Below are positions 54,527 through 62,061 of a stretch of DNA of 64,000 bases, one piece after another. Each line of letters opens with the position of its first letter. Positions within the stretch are counted from its first letter, which is position 1. A program made the translations under genes and the position numbers. The notes under the pieces were generated by a model. It made no database searches, was not told the DNA's origin, and saw only the letters and a program-made list of their open reading frames with translations. The stretch is from Rhodopseudomonas infernalis (GTDB lineage Bacteria > Pseudomonadota > Alphaproteobacteria > Rhizobiales > Xanthobacteraceae), in NCBI RefSeq assembly GCF_022271405.1, contig NZ_JAJNAL010000023.1, forward strand, positions 1 to 64,000, written 5' to 3'.

Positions 54527-55315
54527 TCAGCGGCCCTGGAACGACGGCTTGCGCTTCTCGACGAAGGCGGCGGCCGCTTCCTTGTGGTCGGCGGTCTCGG
54601 CGCAGCGCGAGTGATGCAGCGCCTCGGCGTCGAAGCAGGCTTCGAGCGACAGGCTCTCGGCATTGTTGATGTTGGTCTTGATGTAGCCGAGCGTCACGGT
54701 CGGGCCCTGTGCCAGCGAAAGCGCCAGCTCATGCGTCGCCTGCTCGACCTCGGCATCCGGCACCACCTTGGTGACGATGCCGAGCGCCAGCGCGTCCTGC
54801 GCGGTGAGCACCGGCGAGGTCAGGTACAGCTCGCGCGCCTTGGCGGCGCCGATCAGCTGCGTCAGGAAATAGGTGCCGCCGAAATCGCCCGACAGCCCGA
54901 CCTTGGCGAACGCGGTGGTGATCTTGGCCGAGCTACCAGCGACCCGCAGATCGCACGACAGCGCCATCGACAGGCCCGCGCCGGCGGCCGCGCCGTCGAT
55001 CTGCGCGACGACGGGCTTGGGCATCAGATGAAGGATGCGCGAGACTTCCATGCCGCGGCGCAGATTCGCCACCTTCTGCTCGAGCGGCGGCGGGGCGCCG
55101 GCCGCTGCCATCGACTTGACGTCGCCGCCGACGCAGAACGTGCCGCCGGCGCCCTTCAGCAGCACCGCACGCACCTCCGGATCGTCCTTGGCGCGATGCG
55201 CCGCCTCGACCAGGCCGCGGATCATCTCCTGATTGAGCGCATTGCGCCGCTCGGGGCGGTTCATCGTGATGGTGAGCAGGCCGCGGTCGAGCTGTTGCAG
55301 GACGATGTCGGTCAT
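54527..55315 (-). CDS. Enoyl-CoA hydratase/isomerase family protein
   Basis: A 262-residue crotonase-fold enzyme with MNRPERRNALNQEMI, GGTFCVGGDVKSMAAAG and VAQIDGAAAGAGLSMALSCDLRVA. It ends in the common EAAAAFVEKRKPSFQGR. Probably it hydrates or isomerises an unsaturated acyl-CoA. It heads a two-gene unit with the VOC gene on the minus strand, convergent with the acyl-CoA dehydrogenase genes. Confidence 0.92.
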   Translation of the reverse strand: MTDIVLQQLDRGLLTITMNRPERRNALNQEMIRGLVEAAHRAKDDPEVRAVLLKGAGGTFCVGGDVKSMAAAGAPPPLEQKVANLRRGMEVSRILHLMPKPVVAQIDGAAAGAGLSMALSCDLRVAGSSAKITTAFAKVGLSGDFGGTYFLTQLIGAAKARELYLTSPVLTAQDALALGIVTKVVPDAEVEQATHELALSLAQGPTVTLGYIKTNINNAESLSLEACFDAEALHHSRCAETADHKEAAAAFVEKRKPSFQGR

Positions 55316-55359
55316 GGTGGTCCTTGTTGTTGGGCCGTTTTGCGGCCGGGTATCTCACT

Positions 55360-55444
55360 TTCGTCATTGCGAGCCGAAGGCGAAGCAATCCAGGGCTCAG
55401 TGCCCGGGGCTGGATTGCTTCGTCGCTCCGCTCCTCGCAATAAC
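55360..55444. repeat. Palindromic repeat of the CGTCATTGCGAGC type
   Basis: Inverted arms CGTCATTGCGAGCCGAAGGC and GCTCCTCGCAATAACG, with inner AAGCAATCCAGGGC and CTGGATTGCTT, lie between the hydratase and the binding-protein gene. It belongs to the same family as 31222-31310 and 48879-48965. Confidence 0.75.
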
Positions 55445-55458
55445 GACCGTTGATTGTG

Positions 55459-56667
55459 TTACTTCTTCACCAGCGGGCAGCGTGATTGTTCGAGCGGCTG
55501 GAACGCCTGGTCGCCCGGGATCGTCGCGACCAGCTTGTAGTAGTCCCAGCGCGCCTTGGAGTCGGCCGGTTTCTTGACCTCGAACAGGTACATGTCGTGC
55601 ACCATCCGGCCGTCGGCGCGGACCTTGCCGTTGCGGGCGAAGAAGTCGTTGACCGGCATTTCCTTCATCTTTGCCATCACGGCCGCCGCATCGGTGGTGC
55701 CGGCGGCCTTCACGGCGTTCAGATAGTGCATCGTCTCGGAGTACAGGCCCGCCTGCGCCGAGGTCGGCACCCGCTTGGTACGCTCCATGAAGCGCTTGGA
55801 GAACGCGCGGGTGTCGTCGTTGAGGTCCCAGTAGAAGGCGTCGGCCAGCAGCAGGCCCTGCGCGGTCTCCAGCCCGATGCTGTCGATGTCGCTGATGAAG
55901 GCGAGCAGCGGCAGGATCTTCTGGCCGCCCTTGCGGGTGACGCCGAATTCTGCCGCCTGCTTGATGGCGTTGATGGTGTCGCCGCCCGCATTGGCGAGCC
56001 CGATCACCTTGGCGTTGGAGCTCTGCGCCTGCAGCAGGAAGGACGAGAAATCCGAGGTGTTGATCGGGTGCTTGACGCCGCCCAGCACCTTGCCGCCCGA
56101 CGCCTTGACGACGTTGGTGGCGTCGCGCTCGAGGTCCTGACCGAACGCGTAGTCGGCTGACAGGAAGAACCAGGTGTCGAGCCCCTGCTTGACGGTGGCG
56201 AGACCGCTGACATTCGCGAGCGCGTAGGTGTCGTAGGCGTAGTGCATGGTGTACGGGCCGCAGGCCTCGTTGGTCAGCCGCACCGAGCCCGGTCCCGAAT
56301 ACATGATGATCTTGCCGCGCGCCTTGGCGATCTCGCCGGCGGCGAGCGCGGTGGCCGAGGCGGCGACGTCGATGATCGCCTCGACGCCCTGATTGTCCAG
56401 CATGTCGCGCGCGATGTTGGCGGCGATGTCCGCCTTGTTCTGATGGTCGGCTGCGATGATCTCGATCTTGCGGCCGAGCACGCTGCCGCCGAAATCCTCC
56501 GCGGCCATCTTGGCGGCGGTCTCGCTGCCGGTGCCGGTGATGTCGGCGTACAGACCGGACATGTCGAGAATTGCGCCGAGCTTCAGCGGTGGCTGGGACT
56601 GCGCCTGTGCCAGCGAAACCGCGGCTAGCGACAGACATGCAAAAACACTCGTTCGGATCATTCTCAC
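55459..56667 (-). CDS. Branched-chain amino acid-type ABC substrate-binding protein
   Basis: A 402-residue periplasmic binding protein (LivK/Peripla_BP_6). The signal peptide is residues 1-22 (FACLSLAAVSLAQA). The start is taken at the GTG at 56667, five bases after GGAGG; the ATG at 56661 is also possible. Family segments are LKLGAILDMSGLYADITGTGSETAAKMAAEDFGG, NKADIAANIARDMLDNQGVEAIID and FFLSADYAFGQDLERDA. No permease or ATPase gene is beside it, so it is an orphan here. In such genomes these often bind aromatic acids. Confidence 0.9.
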   Translation of the reverse strand: MRMIRTSVFACLSLAAVSLAQAQSQPPLKLGAILDMSGLYADITGTGSETAAKMAAEDFGGSVLGRKIEIIAADHQNKADIAANIARDMLDNQGVEAIIDVAASATALAAGEIAKARGKIIMYSGPGSVRLTNEACGPYTMHYAYDTYALANVSGLATVKQGLDTWFFLSADYAFGQDLERDATNVVKASGGKVLGGVKHPINTSDFSSFLLQAQSSNAKVIGLANAGGDTINAIKQAAEFGVTRKGGQKILPLLAFISDIDSIGLETAQGLLLADAFYWDLNDDTRAFSKRFMERTKRVPTSAQAGLYSETMHYLNAVKAAGTTDAAAVMAKMKEMPVNDFFARNGKVRADGRMVHDMYLFEVKKPADSKARWDYYKLVATIPGDQAFQPLEQSRCPLVKK

Positions 56668-56871
56668 AGCGTCCTCCCCCTGACCGGCGCCGACTTCATT
56701 CGCGGCGCTTCTGATCGCGGTGCGATCATGCCGTATCGTTTCCGCAGCGGCAAGCGATCAGGTTTTCCGGCGGATGGAATGCGCTTGCGCGCCGCAGACA
56801 CGATTAGTAAGCGACGAGGCGTGAGTGCGCGGCGCCGTTCGTCTGCGCATCCGCTGGTGCGAGTGTGGCGA

Positions 56872-57657
56872 ATGAGCACGACGACTCGATCAGGACGCGA
56901 GCGGCGCTCGGCGGTGACCGTAGTTGTGCTGCTGATCGCCTGCGGCAGCGCGCAGGCGGGCTGCGCGGATCTTCCTGTCCAGGGCGACGGCGTCGTCGCG
57001 GCGATCGACGATGCGCGCAGCCTGCGGCTCGATGATGGCCGCGAGATCCGGCTCGCCGGCCTGGAAGTCGCCGCCGCACACGCCGCCGCAACCATCGCCG
57101 CGCTGACCACACTGACGCGCGGTCGTCACGTCGCGCTGCACGGCGCTGACGGTACGCCCGACCGCTACGGCCGGCAGCCGGCCTATGTGGTGACCGACGA
57201 CGCGGCGCTGCCGGTTCAGGCGCGCCTGCTGCAGGCCGGGCACGCGATGGTCGGTCTGGGCATTGCGCAGCCGGACTGCCGGGCTGAGCTGCTCGCCGCC
57301 GAAGCGGCCGCCCGCGACGCCCGGCTCGGGTTGTGGGCTGAGCCGGGCGCGCTGCTGCAAGCCGCGGACGGCGATGCGCTGCTGGCGCGTGCCGGTCGGT
57401 TCACGGTGGTGGAAGGCCGGATTGTGTCGGTCCGCGAGGCCGGCAGCATGATCTTCCTGAACTTCGGCCGGCGCTGGACTCGGGACTTTGCGGTGACTAT
57501 TTCAAGGCGCATATTGGGGTCCTTCGAGGCCGCGGGCATCTCGCCCAAGTCCTTGGAATACAAGCGAATCCGAGTCCGCGGCTGGATCGAGCGGCGCACC
57601 GGCCCGCAGATCGGGATTCGCGAGGTGGGACAGATCGAGGTGCCGGGCGCGCGCTAG
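56872..57657 (+). CDS. Secreted thermonuclease-like (SNase) protein
   Basis: A 261-residue protein starting at the ATG at 56872, with a signal peptide about residues 14-30 (TVVVLLIACGSAQAG). The staphylococcal-nuclease-like domain spans about 38-150. It starts GVVAAIDDARSLRLDDGREIRLAGLEV and includes GADGTPDRYGRQPAYVV and LLQAGHAMVG. The catalytic Arg/Glu set of true nuclease is not clearly complete. The C-terminal 100 residues add a beta-rich region. It is followed after 20 bp by an M48 protease gene, so both may be in one unit. Confidence 0.8.
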   Translation: MSTTTRSGRERRSAVTVVVLLIACGSAQAGCADLPVQGDGVVAAIDDARSLRLDDGREIRLAGLEVAAAHAAATIAALTTLTRGRHVALHGADGTPDRYGRQPAYVVTDDAALPVQARLLQAGHAMVGLGIAQPDCRAELLAAEAAARDARLGLWAEPGALLQAADGDALLARAGRFTVVEGRIVSVREAGSMIFLNFGRRWTRDFAVTISRRILGSFEAAGISPKSLEYKRIRVRGWIERRTGPQIGIREVGQIEVPGAR

Positions 57658-57677
57658 CGTCCGCGAAAGAGCCATAC

Positions 57678-59174
57678 GTGAGCGGATCCGAGGGACGGCG
57701 TAACATCTGGACAAGCCGCCGCTGGCTGGTGCTGCCGCTGCTCGGCGCGCTGGCGCTTGGCGGCTGCGGCGATTTCCGCCGGTTCGAGACCGCCTCGATC
57801 CCGTCCAGCACCCCGGCGGCGCCGAAGCCGGCGCGGCCGCCGGCCCAGTCTCCCGCCGCCGAACGGGAGCACGAGCGGATCCTCGCCACCTATGGGGGCG
57901 CCTACGACGATCCCAGGCTCGAGGCGCTGATCACCAGCACGGTGGACCGGCTGGTCGCCGCGTCGGACCGGCCCGACCTCACCTACAAGGTGACGATCCT
58001 GAATTCGGGCGCCATCAACGCCTTCGCGCTGCCGACCGGGCAGCTCTACGTCACCCGCGGACTGGTGGCGCTGGCCAGCGATACGTCCGAATTGTCGTCG
58101 GTGCTGTCGCACGAGATGGCGCATGTGCTCGCCAAGCACGCGGCGATCCGCGAGGACCAGGCGCGGCAGGCTGCACTGGTGACGCGCGTCGTCACCGACA
58201 TGGGCAACGATCCCGAACTCACCGCGCTGGCGCTGGCCAAGACCAAGCTGTCGATGGCGAGCTTCTCGCGGCAGCAGGAGCTGGAGGCCGATGGCATCGG
58301 CGTGGGCATCTCGGCACGTGCGCAGTTCGATCCGTTCGGGGCGGCGCGTTTCCTCACCGCGATGGAGCGCAGCGCCGCGCTGAAGGCCGGCCGCAGCGGC
58401 GATACGAGGTCGCAGGACTTCCTGGCGTCGCATCCGGCGACGCCCGAGCGGGTGCGCAACGCGCAGGCCAACGCGCGGCAATACGCGTCGGCCGAGCAGA
58501 CCGCCAAGGGCGAGCGCGACCGCGAGACCTATCTCAACGCCATCGACAACATCGTCTATGGCGAGGACCCGAGCGAAGGCTTCGTGCGCGGCCGCCGCTT
58601 CCTGCATCCCAAGCTCGGCTTCACCTTCCAGGCGCCCGAGAGCTACACGCTCGACAATACCGCGCAGGCGGTGATCGGCGTGCGCGAGGGCGGCAGCCAG
58701 GCGATGCGCTTCGACGTGGTGCGTGTGCCGGCCGAGCAGTCGCTCGGCGACTACCTCAATTCCGGCTGGATGGAAAACGTCGACAAGAGTTCGACCGAGG
58801 AGCTGAGTATCAACGGCTTCCCGGCCGCCGCGGTGGTGGCGCGCGGCGATCAGTGGCAGTTCAAGGTCTATGCGCTGCGGTTCGGCAGCGACGTCTACCG
58901 CTTCATCTTCGCGACACGGCAGCGCTCGGCCGAGAGCGAGCGCAACGCGCGTGACACGGTGAATTCGTTTCGCCGGCTGACGCTGGACGAGATCCAGGCG
59001 GCGCGGCCGCTGCGCATCAAGGTGATCACCGTGCAACCCGGCGACACCGTCGAGTCGCTGTCGCACCGGATGGCCGGCGTCGACCGCCCGCTCGAGCGCT
59101 TCCGCGTCCTCAACGGCCTCGAAGCCAACGCCACCGTGAAGGCGCGCGACCTGGTGAAGATCGTGGTGGATTGA
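57678..59174 (+). CDS. M48-family lipoprotein metalloprotease with LysM domain
   Basis: A 498-residue protein starting at the GTG at 57678. The lipoprotein signal peptide has lipobox LALGGC with Cys30. The M48 domain has the zinc motif HEMAH (His145, Glu146, His149) and the third ligand Glu in QELEADGIGVG near 203. A middle domain of unknown type spans about 300-430. The C-terminal part (about 450-497) is like LysM (VQPGDTVESLSHRM, FRVLNGLE). It resembles BepA/LoiP-type envelope proteases, which assist outer-membrane protein quality control. Confidence 0.91.
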   Translation: MSGSEGRRNIWTSRRWLVLPLLGALALGGCGDFRRFETASIPSSTPAAPKPARPPAQSPAAEREHERILATYGGAYDDPRLEALITSTVDRLVAASDRPDLTYKVTILNSGAINAFALPTGQLYVTRGLVALASDTSELSSVLSHEMAHVLAKHAAIREDQARQAALVTRVVTDMGNDPELTALALAKTKLSMASFSRQQELEADGIGVGISARAQFDPFGAARFLTAMERSAALKAGRSGDTRSQDFLASHPATPERVRNAQANARQYASAEQTAKGERDRETYLNAIDNIVYGEDPSEGFVRGRRFLHPKLGFTFQAPESYTLDNTAQAVIGVREGGSQAMRFDVVRVPAEQSLGDYLNSGWMENVDKSSTEELSINGFPAAAVVARGDQWQFKVYALRFGSDVYRFIFATRQRSAESERNARDTVNSFRRLTLDEIQAARPLRIKVITVQPGDTVESLSHRMAGVDRPLERFRVLNGLEANATVKARDLVKIVVD

Positions 59175-59194
59175 CGCGCGATGTCGCTGCGAGC

Positions 59195-59809
59195 TCAGCC
59201 GAGCGGCAACCCCGGTTCGGCGATGGCGATGGTCGAGGATGCCTGTGCGATCTGTTCAGGCCCGCCTTTTGGCGGCCACAGCTTGGCGGCGTAGTGATCG
59301 GCCCGCAGCTTCATGCGTTCGTCGACACCCACGAAGCCCCAGATGTGGGTGATGCGCGGTGGACCATCGAGTGCATACATGTTGATGATGAGGTGGGCCG
59401 TGTAGTCGTGCGCCGGCGCAATCGCTGCCTGCCACCCCGCAAGTGTCGCCGGCAACCCGCCGGGCTTCAGCGTGTAGGTTCTGAATTCGTAGAACCCGCC
59501 GCATTGCCGAGGTCGAACCGGCGGCAGAAACGGAAAGCCGGCGTAGCTATCCATGCTCAATGCGCTCGCTGTTCCGACGCAATTGAATGGGTTGGCGCTG
59601 AGCAGGGCACGGTCACGCTCCTTGCGCAGCTCAGCCTCGGCCTCAAAGCCGCGCAGGATGAGCAATTGCCCGAGCGTGCCGATGTCGCTGCGCCAGATCC
59701 CAAGCACTTCGCCCTTCGCGTCCGGATCGTTCATCCAGACGCGGGCGCCTTGCGACAGCCGCGCGAGCTCGAGAAGGGGACCGGACAGCGTGGTCAGCTC
59801 ATACACCAT
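59195..59809 (-). CDS. NIPSNAP-family protein
   Basis: A 204-residue cytoplasmic protein. Its second half matches the NIPSNAP domain (GGFYEFRTYTLKPGGLPATLAGWQ at about 105-128, and HIWGFVGVDERMKLRAD at about 158-174). The N-terminal half (MVYELTTLSGPLL) looks like a degenerate copy, as expected for two-domain members. No enzymatic function is established for the family. It is convergent with the protease gene and follows carD. Confidence 0.85.
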   Translation of the reverse strand: MVYELTTLSGPLLELARLSQGARVWMNDPDAKGEVLGIWRSDIGTLGQLLILRGFEAEAELRKERDRALLSANPFNCVGTASALSMDSYAGFPFLPPVRPRQCGGFYEFRTYTLKPGGLPATLAGWQAAIAPAHDYTAHLIINMYALDGPPRITHIWGFVGVDERMKLRADHYAAKLWPPKGGPEQIAQASSTIAIAEPGLPLG

Positions 59810-59926
59810 GAATGCGTTTCCTTCGTCCGCGAACTCCAGGTCGAGCCCGCAAGATCACGGGTAATACCCTGTAGGGCAGCGCGCGGAACGTGCCGAGCAG
59901 CCCATCCGGCTTTCCTATTGAAGACA

Positions 59927-59956
59927 GCAAAAAGGCCCGGCGTTCCGCCGGGCCTT
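59927..59956 (-). terminator. Intrinsic terminator of carD
   Basis: AAGGCCCGGC and GCCGGGCCTT form a perfect 10-bp stem with a 5-base loop at 59932-59956. On the minus strand it is followed by TTTTT. It lies 43 bp after the carD stop. This is the clearest factor-independent terminator in the window. Confidence 0.9.
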
Positions 59957-59998
59957 GAAGTCTCGCGGGCCCGTGACCCTCAAAGCTGATCGCAAGCC

Positions 59999-61078
59999 TT
60001 ACGCGGCTTCATCGGTCACGGTGTCGTCGCTGTCGCCGTCGGCATCACCGTCCGCGTCGGCTTCACCTTCGGCGTCCGCCTTGGCGCCGCGGCGCGGGCT
60101 CTTGGCGAGCTGGCCTTCGACTTCCTTAATGGCTTCGGTCTCGGTCACCTGCTGCACCACGGCGATTTCGCGGGACAGACGGTCGAGCGCCGCTTCATAG
60201 AGCTGGCGCTCGCTGTAGGACTGCTCGGGCTGCGAGTCCGAGCGATACAGATCCCGCACCACTTCGGCGATCGCCACGATGTCGCCGGAGTTGATCTTCG
60301 CTTCGTATTCCTGGGCGCGGCGCGACCACATCGTGCGCTTGACGCGGGCGCGGCCCTTCAGGGTCTCCAGCGCCTTCTTCACCAGCGCCGGGTCCGACAG
60401 CTTGCGCATGCCGACATTGGCGACCTTGGCGGTCGGCACCCGCAACGTCATCTTGTCCTTGATGAAGTTGATGACGAACAGTTCGAGCTTGGCGCCCGCG
60501 ATTTCCTGCTCCTCGATCGCCAGGATCTGGCCGACGCCATGCGCCGGATAGACCACGAACTCGTTGGCCTTGAAGCCCTGGCGCTGGGTCACGGCCTTTT
60601 TCGGCTCCTCGACCTTCGGGGCCGCTGCCGGTTTGGCAGCCACCGGCTTCACCTCCGGCTTCGCAGCAGCCTTCGGCGCGGCAGCGACCGGAGCCTTGGC
60701 GGCGGGCTTAGCGGCAGGTTTGGCGGAGGCAGCCTTGGAGACGGTCGCCGCAACGTCGGGTTTCGCAGTCTTGGATGGCATTGCACTTCTTTTGGTTTTC
60801 GAGGACTTGAGGGACGTTACCGAAGAGGCCGAAGCCTTTCCGGCGGAACCCTTAGCGGTTGCGACCTTGGCGGCGCTCGCTTTTGCGCTCGGCGCCTTGG
60901 CGGCCAGTGACTTCGAAACCGAAGTCTTCGATTGTGAGGGCTTCGACACCGAAGCCTTTGAAATCGTCGATTTGGAGCCCGCGGTCTTGGTGGTCCGGGC
61001 GTCCTTTGATGCACGGGATCGGCTATTGGTTGCGCTGCGGCTGCCAGCGTGCTTGGCACCCTTCGAGGAAGCACTCAT
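59999..61078 (-). CDS. carD: CarD-family transcription regulator with histone-H1-like tail
   Basis: A 359-residue protein; the ATG at 61078 is favoured because upstream codons lack conservation. Residues 1-165 are a low-complexity Lys/Ala/Ser/Pro tail with repeated S-K-x-S, like eukaryotic histone H1. Residues about 166-325 are a CarD/CdnL domain (ANEFVVYPAHGVGQILAIEEQEI, FIKDKMTLRVPTAKVANVGMRKL, VKRTMWSRRAQEYEAKINSGD), which binds the RNA polymerase beta subunit and stabilises open promoters. Residues 333-359 are an acidic Asp/Glu tail. It is a single gene with its own terminator. Confidence 0.93.
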   Translation of the reverse strand: MSASSKGAKHAGSRSATNSRSRASKDARTTKTAGSKSTISKASVSKPSQSKTSVSKSLAAKAPSAKASAAKVATAKGSAGKASASSVTSLKSSKTKRSAMPSKTAKPDVAATVSKAASAKPAAKPAAKAPVAAAPKAAAKPEVKPVAAKPAAAPKVEEPKKAVTQRQGFKANEFVVYPAHGVGQILAIEEQEIAGAKLELFVINFIKDKMTLRVPTAKVANVGMRKLSDPALVKKALETLKGRARVKRTMWSRRAQEYEAKINSGDIVAIAEVVRDLYRSDSQPEQSYSERQLYEAALDRLSREIAVVQQVTETEAIKEVEGQLAKSPRRGAKADAEGEADADGDADGDSDDTVTDEAA

Positions 61079-61186
61079 TTTACGCGTTTTCTGTGACACA
61101 GCCTGCGCGTGGAACCGCCACGCCCCTGTTGGTTGTTCTTGACGGGATCCCTTCCCGGCCGCAAAAACGGCATGCCGAGTGTGTAG

Positions 61187-61208
61187 AATGTGCCAAATAT
61201 AGCACATT
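61187..61208. promoter_or_regulatory. Inverted repeat upstream of carD
   Basis: AATGTGC and GCACATT form a perfect 7-bp inverted repeat around CAAATATA. It lies about 110 bp upstream of the carD start, in a locally AT-rich stretch. It has the size and symmetry of an operator, and the AT centre may overlap a -10 element. The protein that binds it is unknown. Confidence 0.5.
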
Positions 61209-61339
61209 TCCCGCAAAAATCAATGATTTATGACGAATCGCGCCCGGTGCCGATGCGGCGCCGGGCGGACTGATCATCAACAGGGTTAAGCAGGGTCTGA
61301 GAATCGCGTCCGCGGCGAGCGGGACGAGAGGCGTCAGCC

Positions 61340-61678
61340 TTAGTCGCCGGTACCGGGCTCCTTCGAGAAGAACTTCTCGAGCTTGCCTTCCATGCCGTCG
61401 AACTGCTTGGCTTCGTCGGGCGCGTCTTTCTTCTGGGTCAGGTTCGGCCAGGACTTGGCGTATTCCGAATTCAGCTCGAGCCACTTCTCGAGACCCGGCT
61501 CGGTGTCGGGCTTGATCGCGTCGGCCGGGCACTCGGGCTCGCACACGCCGCAGTCGATGCATTCGTCCGGATGGATGACGAGCATGTTCTCGCCCTCGTA
61601 GAAGCAATCCACGGGGCAGACTTCAACGCAATCGGTGTATTTGCACTTGATGCAGTTTTCAGTGACGACGTAAGTCAT
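61340..61678 (-). CDS. fdxA: 7Fe ferredoxin (FdxA type)
   Basis: A 112-residue electron carrier. The ATG at 61678 follows GGAG by seven bases. It has Cys9, Cys12, Cys17, Cys21 and Cys25 ([19 protein letters not shown]), then Cys40, Cys43, Cys46 and Cys50 ([14 protein letters not shown]), as in [3Fe-4S][4Fe-4S] ferredoxins. A C-terminal extension of about 60 residues is typical of this group in alphaproteobacteria. It is between carD and the S4 gene in the same direction. The partner is unknown. Confidence 0.95.
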   Translation of the reverse strand: MTYVVTENCIKCKYTDCVEVCPVDCFYEGENMLVIHPDECIDCGVCEPECPADAIKPDTEPGLEKWLELNSEYAKSWPNLTQKKDAPDEAKQFDGMEGKLEKFFSKEPGTGD

Positions 61679-61752
61679 CCGAAGCTCCGGAACGGTTCTA
61701 ATTTTGAGTGTTTGCGTACCGCAGGTGTCCCACAGCCGCAAGATGAAGATGC

Positions 61753-62022
61753 CTAGTCCCGTGGCACTTCGAGATCGGCATAAAGTCCAGTAACAGAGCC
61801 CGCGTCACCGCGGCGCTCGGCAAATCCAATCACCTTCAGTACGCGCACGCCACGATCCAGCGCAATCGTCACGACGTCTCCGGGCTTGATCGCATGTCCG
61901 GGCGACCGTTCGCGCGCGCCGTTGATCCGGACATGGCCGCTTTCCACCAAGGCGGCCGCTGTGGCGCGGGCTTTCACCACCCGCGCATGCCACAGCCATT
62001 TGTCGAGACGCTGCCGCTCCAC
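61753..62022 (-). CDS. S4-domain RNA-binding protein (Hsp15-like)
   Basis: An 89-residue protein starting at a GTG (62022). The S4 fold is [50 protein letters not shown]. It resembles Hsp15 (HslR), which rescues stalled 50S subunits with attached nascent chains after heat shock, but lacks the longer C-terminus of that protein. It lies 39 bp after the helicase stop, so it is probably co-transcribed with it. Confidence 0.9.
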   Translation of the reverse strand: MERQRLDKWLWHARVVKARATAAALVESGHVRINGARERSPGHAIKPGDVVTIALDRGVRVLKVIGFAERRGDAGSVTGLYADLEVPRD

Positions 62023-62061
62023 CTGACACCCAAGATCGGCCGCGCGGGCGCGCGGCGAAAC

